Shown here piece by piece: positions 7,894-14,120 of a DNA stretch of 14,120 nt (positions within the stretch are counted from its first letter, which is position 1; every line of letters begins with the position of its first letter). The stretch is taken from the NCBI GenBank assembly GCA_937996755.1, contig CALKUS010000054.1:1-14120 (forward strand), given 5' to 3'. A model generated the notes under the pieces. The model saw nothing but the letters and a program-made list of their open reading frames with translations. It had not been told where the DNA came from and did no database searches. Position numbers and translations under genes: made by a program. Origin of the DNA: an uncultured Pseudomonadota bacterium (GTDB lineage Bacteria > Pseudomonadota > Gammaproteobacteria > Xanthomonadales > Ahniellaceae).

Positions 7894-7909
7894 CGGCACG
7901 CGAATTGCT
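7894..7909 (+). promoter_or_regulatory. Sigma-54 (-24/-12) promoter of pilA2
   Basis: CGGCACGCGAATTGCT matches TGGCAC-N5-TTGCW with one mismatch (first C for T). Its GG at 7895-7896 and GC at 7907-7908 are 12 bp apart. The start point would fall near 7920, giving a leader of only about 19 nt. Like the pilA1 promoter it continues CACG after the -24 box. No TGTC element was seen in the 80-160 bp upstream, which lie in coding sequence. Confidence 0.8.
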
Positions 7910-7938
7910 TCTCCTTGGGTTAGTCGAGGGGGGCACCC

Positions 7939-8370
7939 ATGGCACGCAACCGCGGTTTCACGCTGATCGAGCTCATGATCGTGATCGCGATCCTGGGCAT
8001 CCTGCTCGCCATCGCGATCCCGGCGTACGGCGATTTCTCCATCCGCGCGAAGGTGAGCGAAGGCATCTACCTGAGCTCGACCGCCAAGGCGTCCGTTTCC
8101 GAGTACCGCGCCGCCAACGGCCGCTACCCCGTCGACAATGCGGAAGCGGGCCTTCCGGACGTGCTGGAGAGCTCCTACGTCGAATCCGTCGAGGTCGGCG
8201 ACGAGGGCGTCATCACGATCACGTACCGGAACATCGACGACGCGGTGAACGGCAGCCAGCTCGCCCTGACGCCCACCTGGGGCGCGAACATGGGCGCACT
8301 GACCTGGAGCTGCAAGCCGACAGCCGCCAACGGCGTGAATGAGCGATACATCCCGCAGAAGTGCCGTTGA
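7939..8370 (+). CDS. pilA: Type IV major pilin PilA, copy 2
   Basis: A 143-residue prepilin paralogous to the one at 5302. The leader MARNRG is cut before F+1 of FTLIELMIVIAILGILLAI, with E+5 present. The two pilins share SxVESVEVG, GVIT-TY-NIDDAVNGS, TPT, the tryptophan-cysteine region and RY(L/I)PQKCR, but differ between about residues 40 and 75 and inside the disulfide loop, which here has 16 residues between the cysteines and not 13. A strong GAGGGGGG site lies 5 nt before the ATG, and a sigma-54 promoter lies just upstream. It may give an alternative or mixed pilus subunit. As with copy 1, the last residue is Arg. The following gene may be reached by read-through, since no U-tract terminator is present. 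Confidence 0.96.
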   Translation: MARNRGFTLIELMIVIAILGILLAIAIPAYGDFSIRAKVSEGIYLSSTAKASVSEYRAANGRYPVDNAEAGLPDVLESSYVESVEVGDEGVITITYRNIDDAVNGSQLALTPTWGANMGALTWSCKPTAANGVNERYIPQKCR

Positions 8371-8406
8371 GGAATTGCGCGCGACACCCGCGCGCCGATA
8401 GCCTGT

Positions 8407-8425
8407 CGCCTGGTCGAACCAGGCG
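8407..8425 (+). promoter_or_regulatory. Hairpin after pilA2 that may mask the next gene's ribosome-binding site
   Basis: CGCCTGGT (8407-8414), loop CGA, then ACCAGGCG (8418-8425) forms a perfect 8-bp stem with no T-run after it. The 3' arm contains AGGCG, the best Shine-Dalgarno candidate for the GTG at 8434, 8 nt away. It could be a weak terminator/attenuator or a translational gate; only the pairing is seen. Confidence 0.5.
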
Positions 8426-8433
8426 TCACCCAC

Positions 8434-10014
8434 GTGCGCGAAAGTGACGCGACAGGGCACATTCGTGCGCGGGAAGTGACGCTGGTCGGCACCCTCTGGG
8501 GCGTGCTCGCGGCTTCCTGGCTGGCGCCCATCCTCATGCAGGGCGTTTCCGGCCCCTGGTTCTCCGATTCCGCCGCGTACCTGCTGCTCGCCGACCACTG
8601 GCGCGGCGCGTCGACGCTGCCGCTCGCCTGGATCGACCAGTACGCGAGCCAGTCGCGGTTCCCGCCGGGCTTCCCGCTGGTGCTGGCGGCCACGGGCGCG
8701 GGCAGCGAGGACGTGACCCGTGCCGTCTGGCTGACGACGCTGCTCTCCGTGCTCGCCGTGGCGCTCGCGGCGGCGTGGTTCGCGCGACGCCATGGGCGGG
8801 CTTCCGCGTCGCTGCTGGCCGCACCGCTGCTGCTCTGCCCCTGGTTCTTCGTGCAGCGCCTGGAGATCGTCAGCGAGCCGCTCTACCTCGTGCTGCTCGC
8901 CGGCGCGATGCTCATGCTCGCCGGTGGCGAGCGCCAACGGCGCGCGCAGCTCGCGGGAATGCTGCTGCTCGCGCTGCTGCCGCTCGTGCGCATGGCGGGC
9001 ATGGCGGTGGTCGCCGCGTACGCGCTCTGTCGCGTGCGCAGCGAAGGGCGCCGCGGCATCGCGCCGTCGCTCGCCGTCGCGGCACCGGGGGTCGCGCTGA
9101 TGCTCTGGTCGCTCGTGCACGCGCGCGGCGACTCCTACGTGGAACAGATGGTCCAGGACCCGATGGGCGTGCGCGGCAACGGCGCGCTTGCGTTCGTGGC
9201 CGACCAGGCAAGCGCGACGTTCCTCGCGCTCGCGCGCTGCTTCGACCTCGCCGGCGGCGTGCTCGGCATCGTCGCGGCGGCACTGCTGCTGCTCGCCATG
9301 TTGCCGGGCGCGTGGCTGGCGCTGCGGCGCAACGACTTCGCCGGAACGGCTGCGCTCGCGAGCCTGGCGACCTGCGTCGTCTGGCCCTTCCCTGCCGAGC
9401 TGCCGCGACTGCTCGTCGCGGCGCTGCCGCTGCTGCTGGCGCTCGCGGCCGACGCGCTCGCGATCGCGCCGTCGTTCGCGCGACGCGTCGGCGGCTGGCG
9501 GGCCGCGGTCATCGCGCTGCCGCTGCTGGCGCTGTCCGTGCCGGCGCTCGCGCGCATCGTGCGCCGCGAGCTCGCACCGGTGCCCGCGGCGCTCGCGCCG
9601 TACCGGACGGCGCCTTCGTACTGGCTGGTCGCCGACGACGAATGGGCGCACGCCCTGCTCGAGCTGCATGCGCGCCTCGCCGCCGCCACGCGCAGCGTGC
9701 GCGACTACGTCGGGCCCGGCGACTGCGTCTACTCCGCGTTCCCGCTGCTGCTGCGCCTGCAGGCCGGCGTCGAAGTGCGGCAGGTGCCGTACGACCTCGA
9801 GTCCGTCGCCGACGCGCGCGTACGGTTGTCGGGTTGCCGCTACATCATGCTGAGCTACTCGACGTCGCTGCAATACGGCCAGGACTACCTGTACCCGTCG
9901 TCGTACGTGCAGCCGTGGGTCGAGCCGATGTTCGTGTCGCGATTCTCGTTCCGCGGCGAATCGGTCGCCGCGGCCGTGCTCGCGCGCCGGAAGGACCCGG
10001 CCAACACGCCCTGA
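8434..10014 (+). CDS. GT-C-like multi-pass membrane glycosyltransferase, second copy type
   Basis: A 526-residue protein whose N-terminal 400 residues are mostly hydrophobic helices (roughly ten segments), followed by a soluble tail. After the first helix come PWFSDSAAYLLLADHW with D45 and then RFPPGFPLVLA (75-85), the first-loop acid and the Pro-Pro motif typical of ArnT/PMT-like GT-C enzymes that use polyprenyl-phosphate sugars in the periplasm. It is unlike the 5928 protein in detail and lacks a TPR-like tail. The start is uncertain: GTG 8434 has AGGCG 8 nt upstream, while GTG 8476 (codon 15) lies just before the first helix but has no well-spaced site. It is 63 bp after pilA2 and 16 bp before the aminotransferase, so these may be cotranscribed. 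The exact substrate is unknown. Confidence 0.7.
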   Translation: MRESDATGHIRAREVTLVGTLWGVLAASWLAPILMQGVSGPWFSDSAAYLLLADHWRGASTLPLAWIDQYASQSRFPPGFPLVLAATGAGSEDVTRAVWLTTLLSVLAVALAAAWFARRHGRASASLLAAPLLLCPWFFVQRLEIVSEPLYLVLLAGAMLMLAGGERQRRAQLAGMLLLALLPLVRMAGMAVVAAYALCRVRSEGRRGIAPSLAVAAPGVALMLWSLVHARGDSYVEQMVQDPMGVRGNGALAFVADQASATFLALARCFDLAGGVLGIVAAALLLLAMLPGAWLALRRNDFAGTAALASLATCVVWPFPAELPRLLVAALPLLLALAADALAIAPSFARRVGGWRAAVIALPLLALSVPALARIVRRELAPVPAALAPYRTAPSYWLVADDEWAHALLELHARLAAATRSVRDYVGPGDCVYSAFPLLLRLQAGVEVRQVPYDLESVADARVRLSGCRYIMLSYSTSLQYGQDYLYPSSYVQPWVEPMFVSRFSFRGESVAAAVLARRKDPANTP

Positions 10015-10030
10015 CGCCCCGGAATTCCCA

Positions 10031-11185
10031 ATGCAGGATTTCATCGTGTTCGGTGCGCCGCAGATCGGCGACGACGAAGTCGCCGAGGTGCTGGCGACGA
10101 TGCGCTCGGGCTGGTGGGGCACCGGCCCGAAGGTCGCCGCGTTCGAAGCGGCGTTCGCGCGCTACAAGGGCGTCGCGCCGCAACGCGCCGCCGCCGTGAA
10201 CTCGTGCACCGCGGCGTTGCACGTGAGCATGCTCGCGGCCGGGCTCGAGCCGGGCGACGAAGTGGTCACGACGCCACTCACGTTCTGCGCGAGCGTCAAC
10301 GCGATCATCCACGCGGGCCTGAAGCCGGTGCTGGCGGACGTCGACCCGCTGCGCATGACGATCGATCCCGATGCCGTCGCCGCCGCGATCACGCCGCGCA
10401 CGCGCGCGATCCTGCCGGTGCATTTCGCGGGCCGCGCGTGCGACATGGACGCGCTCGGCGCGATCGCCGCGAAGCACGGCCTGCGCGTGATCGAGGACTG
10501 CGCGCACGCGGTCGAGACGGAGTTCCGCGGCGCGAAGGCCGGCACGATCGGCGACTTCGGCTGCTTCAGCTTCTACGTCACGAAGAACGTCGCGACCGGC
10601 GAAGGCGGCATGGTGCTCGCGCGCGAGCAGGCCGACGTGGAACGCGTGAAGGTGCTGTCGCTGCACGGCATGAGCAAGGACGCGTGGAAGCGCTTCAGCG
10701 ACAGCGGCTACCGGCATTACGACGTGGTCGCGACCGGCTTCAAGTACAACATGATGGACCTGCAGGCGGCGATCGGCCTGCACCAGCTCGAGCGCGTCGA
10801 GTCGAACTGGCAGCGACGCGCGGCGATCTGGGCGCACTACCTGGAGCGTTTCGCCGACCTGCCGGTCGACCTGCCGGCGCCGTTCGATCCCGACACGCGC
10901 CACGGCCTGCACCTGTTCACGCTGCTGGTGCGCGAAGCGCGCGGCGGCGTGTCGCGCGACGCGTTCCTCGACCGCATGACGGCGGCGCGCGTCGGCGTGG
11001 GCGTGCACTACATGAGCGTGCCCGAGCACACGGTGTACCGCACGAAGTTCGGCTGGCATCCGGACCAGTACCCGCGCGCGCGCGACATCGGCCGCGCGAC
11101 CGTGAGCATCCCGCTGTCGGCGCGCCTCACGGACGCCGAAGTCGAGCGCGTGGTCGCGAGCGTACGCGCGCAGTGGGGCGCGTGA
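10031..11185 (+). CDS. DegT/DnrJ/EryC1/StrS family sugar aminotransferase
   Basis: A 384-residue PLP-dependent enzyme that transfers an amino group to a keto-sugar nucleotide, making amino sugars for glycans. It starts MQDFIVFGAPQIGDDEVAEV and has the family sequence SGWWGTGPKVAAFEAAFARY. The active site shows the aspartate that contacts the PLP ring in EDCAHA (D156) and the Schiff-base lysine K185 in FYVTKNVATGEGGM. GFKYNMMDLQAAIGL follows, also typical. Length and ends are normal. GGAA lies 6 nt before the ATG, and the gene follows the GT-C gene by 16 bp, so the two are likely cotranscribed. Whether it makes perosamine, a 4-amino-arabinose-type or a bacillosamine-type sugar cannot be told; no dehydratase is in the window. 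Its stop is 10 bp from the stop of the convergent glycosyltransferase gene. Confidence 0.93.
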   Translation: MQDFIVFGAPQIGDDEVAEVLATMRSGWWGTGPKVAAFEAAFARYKGVAPQRAAAVNSCTAALHVSMLAAGLEPGDEVVTTPLTFCASVNAIIHAGLKPVLADVDPLRMTIDPDAVAAAITPRTRAILPVHFAGRACDMDALGAIAAKHGLRVIEDCAHAVETEFRGAKAGTIGDFGCFSFYVTKNVATGEGGMVLAREQADVERVKVLSLHGMSKDAWKRFSDSGYRHYDVVATGFKYNMMDLQAAIGLHQLERVESNWQRRAAIWAHYLERFADLPVDLPAPFDPDTRHGLHLFTLLVREARGGVSRDAFLDRMTAARVGVGVHYMSVPEHTVYRTKFGWHPDQYPRARDIGRATVSIPLSARLTDAEVERVVASVRAQWGA

Positions 11186-11195
11186 GCGAGCGGAT

Positions 11196-12221
11196 TCAGG
11201 TGCCCGTGAACAGCGCGTCGAAGGCGCGCGCGATCGTCCAGCGCGCGGCGATCGCCGCACGTGCGCCGGCGGCGCGGGCCACGCTCGCGTCGTAGTCGGC
11301 GAACACCACCGAGATCGCGCGCGCCAGGTCGACCGCATCGCCCGCGCGACAGGTGGTGGGCGCCGTGCCCAGCGACCGCAACAGCCCGGCGTACATCGGC
11401 CGCTCGCTCGCGACCACCGGCATGCCGCGCGAGAACGCCTCGAGCAGCGTCGTCGGGACGAATGCGTCGTGCACGCGTTCGTACGGAAACGCGAGCAGCG
11501 CGTGCGCACGCATCGCCGCATCGACGTCGACCTCGCCCTGGAGATCCACGCGATCCGCCACGCCGCGCGCGACGCATTCGCCGTGCACGCGGGCACGCGC
11601 GCGCGGATCGCGGAGGAACGGGATGGCCACCGTGAGGCGCAGGCCCGGCAGCGCGCGCAGCGCGTCCAGCAACGTGCGCAGCCCGCGTTCGGCGAGCACC
11701 GCTTCGACGCTCGCGGGCGCGGGGTCCTGGTAGCCGGAGACGAACAGCAGGCCGCGGCCCGACGGCGGGGTCCACGGCGGCGCCTCGCGATCGAGCCCGA
11801 GGCAGAGCAGCTCGCCTTCCGGCGTGTCGTGGCCGACCGCGCACACGCGCTCGCCGCGCCGTCCCACGCCCGCCATCGTGCCGAACGGGCAGCTGTACAG
11901 GACGATCGAGTACGGCGCGCCGGCGACGCCGCACGCGCGCGCCGCGCGCCGTACGAACAGGCGGTTCACGAGCCCGCGCAGCCGGTCGAACGCACCATAC
12001 GGGAAGATCGCGACGTGGTGGGGTCGCGCCTCCGCCAGCGTGCGCTCGAGCGCGCGCACCGCGGCGAACGGCTGGCGCCAGCGCGGTGCGTCCGCGGCCG
12101 CGAGCAACGTTGCTTCGATGCCGCGACGCCGCGCCTCGCGCTCGAGGTCGCGCACGAAGAGCTTGCGACCTTCCGTCCACGGCGGCTGGGCGCCGGGCGC
12201 CACGAACACGATGCGGCTCAC
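11196..12221 (-). CDS. GT4-like glycosyltransferase
   Basis: A 341-residue GT-B-fold enzyme, probably cytoplasmic or membrane-associated, adding a sugar from a nucleotide donor to a growing glycan. It begins MSRIVFVAPGAQPPWTEGRK, the usual N-terminal strand and loop of glycosyltransferase family 4. The donor-binding half has LLFVSGYQDP and ends with PTTLLEAFSRGMPVVASE (E261 in LLEAF), the conserved GT4 acceptor/donor glutamate region. I chose GTG 12221 because it overlaps the methyltransferase stop as GTGA, a translational-coupling arrangement. The frame stays open farther upstream to 12659, but that stretch is Arg-rich shadow sequence over the methyltransferase gene. It is the last gene of the minus-strand operon. 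Confidence 0.82.
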   Translation of the reverse strand: MSRIVFVAPGAQPPWTEGRKLFVRDLEREARRRGIEATLLAAADAPRWRQPFAAVRALERTLAEARPHHVAIFPYGAFDRLRGLVNRLFVRRAARACGVAGAPYSIVLYSCPFGTMAGVGRRGERVCAVGHDTPEGELLCLGLDREAPPWTPPSGRGLLFVSGYQDPAPASVEAVLAERGLRTLLDALRALPGLRLTVAIPFLRDPRARARVHGECVARGVADRVDLQGEVDVDAAMRAHALLAFPYERVHDAFVPTTLLEAFSRGMPVVASERPMYAGLLRSLGTAPTTCRAGDAVDLARAISVVFADYDASVARAAGARAAIAARWTIARAFDALFTGT

Positions 12222-12934
12222 GCGCGGCGCGCCTGCACCACGAATTGCTCGCACAGCACGCGTGCCGCGCGATCGAACGGCCGCGCGAACGCGTCGACCA
12301 CACGATCGGATGCGCGCGCGACCGGCCCGAGCAGCAGGCTGCCGACACCGCGCACGTCCTCGACCACGAGGCCCGCTTCCGCACACTCGGCGCGCGCGGC
12401 GTCCAACGTGAGGAACGCATCGTGTTCGGGGCGCTTGCGCGCCAGCCGGCGATAGACCCAGACGGCGGGCGCGAGCAAGCGGCGCGCACTGGCGTTGTAG
12501 TAATCGACGACCACGGGCGCACGCGGTCGCGCGACGCGGGCGAGCTCGCGCAGGATGCGCACGCGCGCCGTGTCGTCGAACAGATGCAGGAAGCGCGTGC
12601 TCGTGACGGCATCGAACGTCGCGTCGGCGAACGGCAACGCGAACGCACTGCCGACGCACAGCGTCGGCCCCGGGTTGTTCGTCGCGGCGACGCGCAGCAT
12701 CTCTGCCGTCAGGTCGAGCGCGAAGACCGAGCCGAACAGGGTCGTGAGCACGGGCAGCGCATGGCCGGTGCCCGTCGCGACGTCGAGCACGCGATCGCGC
12801 GTCGCCGCCGCACCGAGCGCGCGCGCGAGCGCCACGTGGTGCAGGCGCTGGAAGTGGCGGCCGTGCCGCGACCGGTAGCGGCGCGCGTCGTAGACGCCGG
12901 CTTCCTCGGCGTAGAACGGCCGCCAGTCACGCAT
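12218..12934 (-). CDS. Class I SAM-dependent methyltransferase
   Basis: A 238-residue Rossmann-fold methyltransferase. Motif I is VLDVATGTGHALP (DVATGTGH at 51-58), followed by the acidic end of strand 2 (ALDLTAEML, D74, which should bind the SAM ribose), VGSAFALPFADATFDAVTST for motifs II/III and ELARVARPRAPVVVDYYN after it, the standard order of Methyltransf_11/25 proteins. The target is unknown; in this operon a sugar, lipid-linked glycan or isoprenoid is more plausible than DNA or RNA. The ATG at 12934 lies 8 bp inside the 3' end of the upstream gene, and the stop overlaps the GT4 start by 4 bp, so the operon is tightly coupled. Confidence 0.85.
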   Translation of the reverse strand: MRDWRPFYAEEAGVYDARRYRSRHGRHFQRLHHVALARALGAAATRDRVLDVATGTGHALPVLTTLFGSVFALDLTAEMLRVAATNNPGPTLCVGSAFALPFADATFDAVTSTRFLHLFDDTARVRILRELARVARPRAPVVVDYYNASARRLLAPAVWVYRRLARKRPEHDAFLTLDAARAECAEAGLVVEDVRGVGSLLLGPVARASDRVVDAFARPFDRAARVLCEQFVVQARRA

Positions 12935-13769
12935 CGCCGTCGCGACCGCGCAGGCGCCGCACGACCGCGAGCGGGCTCGCGCCGAGCCCGAGCCGCATGC
13001 CGGCCGGGATCCCGAGCGCGAACGCCACGCCGAGGTTCATGCCGCGATTGATCACCGCCACGCCGGCTCCCTGCTCCGCCGTCCCGCCGACCAGCACGGT
13101 CAGCGCGACCAGTGCCGCATCGTAGCCGACCAGGCCGAGCGGCAGGCCCGACGCGATGCCCGCGAACGTCGCCACGACGCCGACGGCCGCGCAGGCGAGC
13201 GCATCGCACTGCGGCGCCACCACGGCGAACAGCGCGGCGTGCCGCAGCGCGTACGTCGCGACGTCCGCCGCGCACCAGCCGAACGCGGCGACCGCGACGC
13301 CGCGGGAAGGAAGCATCGGACGCGACGGCGCCGCGTCCGCGCGACGCCGCGACCGGTGCCAGAGCGCGAACACGACGGCGCCCGCGAGCAACGCGAGCGC
13401 GACGACGAGCGCCATGCGCCCCGGTTGCGCCGCCTGCGGCCACGCGAGGCCGCGGCGCAGCAGCAGCGCGACGCCTGCGCCCGACAGCGCGAGCCACGCG
13501 GCGAGCGCGGCCGCGCCGTCCCAGCCGATCCAGCGCAACAACACGCCGGTGTCCTCGCGCAACGTGCGCGCGAGCAGCGCGAGCCGCAACGGGATGCCGA
13601 GCTTGAACGGCAGCAGGTAGCTCGCGAGCGCGCTCGCGAAGAACGTCGCGAACAGGTCGCCGGCGCGATCCCGGCCGGCGCCGTAGACGCGCAACCAGCG
13701 CCACGGCTCGGCGACGAAATGCAGCGCGACGAGCAGCGTCGCGGCCACCAGCAGCGCGGCATCGATCAC
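12927..13769 (-). CDS. UPF0104 / LPG-synthase-type integral membrane protein
   Basis: A 280-residue protein with about seven or eight hydrophobic segments and short charged loops. ASALASYLLPFKLGIPLRLALL (45-66) and FAGIASGLPLGLVGYDAAL (to about residue 220; GLPLGLVGYD at 208-217) have the pattern of the two glycine/proline-rich conserved stretches of the lysylphosphatidylglycerol synthase transmembrane family (UPF0104, PF03706). Members of this family act as flippase or synthase membrane parts, and bacterial relatives are common in glycan clusters. It is a little shorter than usual. GTG 13769 overlaps the upstream stop as GTGA, supporting this start. A lipid-linked-glycan role is inferred from context. 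Confidence 0.65.
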   Translation of the reverse strand: MIDAALLVAATLLVALHFVAEPWRWLRVYGAGRDRAGDLFATFFASALASYLLPFKLGIPLRLALLARTLREDTGVLLRWIGWDGAAALAAWLALSGAGVALLLRRGLAWPQAAQPGRMALVVALALLAGAVVFALWHRSRRRADAAPSRPMLPSRGVAVAAFGWCAADVATYALRHAALFAVVAPQCDALACAAVGVVATFAGIASGLPLGLVGYDAALVALTVLVGGTAEQGAGVAVINRGMNLGVAFALGIPAGMRLGLGASPLAVVRRLRGRDGDA

Positions 13770-14120
13770 GCGGGCGCTCCCGCGCGGCGCCAGAGCGACC
13801 AGCGATGCAGTGCCCAGCGCGACGTGCGGCGGGCGACGCGGTCGCGCGTGGCGGCGCGACGCAGCAGGCCACGCGCGACCGCGCTGCGCGCGAGCGGCAC
13901 GGTCAGCGGCAACGCGTGCGTGAACGCGACGTTGCCGCCCGCCGCGATCGGCGCGAAGCCCGCGGCGGCCGCGAGCCGATCGACCTCGCCGTCGACGAAA
14001 CCCGCGCCGCCCGTCGCGCCCGGGCGCGCGAAACCGATGCGCGCGAGCAGTCGCCGCAGCTCCTCTCCGGGATCGACCAGCAGCAGCGCGGCGCCGAGCG
14101 CGAGCACGCGCGCGAGCTCG
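13766..14120 (-). CDS. Class I SAM-dependent methyltransferase, partial (C-terminal end)
   Basis: This gene is cut by the right edge and reads leftward; only its last 117 or so residues are present. The visible start is ELARVLALGAALLLVDPGEE, the typical strand after motif III of Methyltransf_11-like proteins (ELARVLxPGG...). It is followed by an Arg-rich tail with the usual LAAAAGFAPI segment and a C-terminal RWSLWRRAGAPA. The SAM-binding motif I is outside the window, so the family call is moderate. A GTG at 14107 in frame is internal and not the true start. Its stop overlaps the GTG of the UPF0104-type gene, so it begins or continues the same operon. Confidence 0.6.
   Translation of the reverse strand, partial: ELARVLALGAALLLVDPGEELRRLLARIGFARPGATGGAGFVDGEVDRLAAAAGFAPIAAGGNVAFTHALPLTVPLARSAVARGLLRRAATRDRVARRTSRWALHRWSLWRRAGAPA

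Noticed and set aside
5861..7966. 701-residue plus-strand open frame over the GT-C gene
   Set aside because: It is an Arg-rich shadow of the real frame at 5928-7856, which has membrane helices and family motifs.
12222..12659. Upstream extension of the GT4 gene to give 487 residues
   Set aside because: The extension lies over the methyltransferase gene, is Arg-rich without family motifs, and the GTGA overlap at 12221 gives a normal start.

Overview
The window is very GC-rich, densely coded DNA from a Gram-negative gammaproteobacterium. The order sucD-sucC followed by divergent pilS-pilR-pilA, the sigma-54 style pilin promoters and the strong G/C third-position bias fit Xanthomonadales/Lysobacterales best. 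That placement is inferred from gene order and composition only.

Layout. Positions 1-1699 (minus strand) hold the succinyl-CoA ligase genes: sucC and the 5' part of sucD, separated by an unusually wide gap that contains a REP-like inverted repeat. Positions 1870-5002 (plus) encode PilS and PilR, the two-component system that activates type IV pilin genes with sigma-54. Positions 5003-8370 (plus) hold two paralogous type IV pilin genes. Each has its own -24/-12 promoter, and between them lies a large membrane protein that looks like a GT-C glycosyltransferase with a TPR-like tail. Positions 8434-11185 (plus) continue with a second GT-C-like membrane protein and a DegT/DnrJ/EryC1 sugar aminotransferase. 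Positions 11196-14120 (minus) form a tightly coupled operon, read from the right edge: a methyltransferase (5' end cut off), a UPF0104/LPG-synthase-type membrane protein, a second methyltransferase and a GT4-like glycosyltransferase. It converges on the aminotransferase with a 10-bp gap.

How the genes may work together. PilS/PilR would switch on both pilins through the two sigma-54 promoters. The two GT-C proteins, the aminotransferase and the convergent operon look like a glycan-building and transfer set. The most interesting reading is a pilin-glycosylation island that sits where pilB/pilC might be expected. The pilin and sigma-54 parts are well supported by sequence. The link between the sugar genes and pilins is inference from position, and an O-antigen or exopolysaccharide role for the sugar genes remains open. 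I found no tRNA, rRNA, CRISPR array, transposase or integrase.
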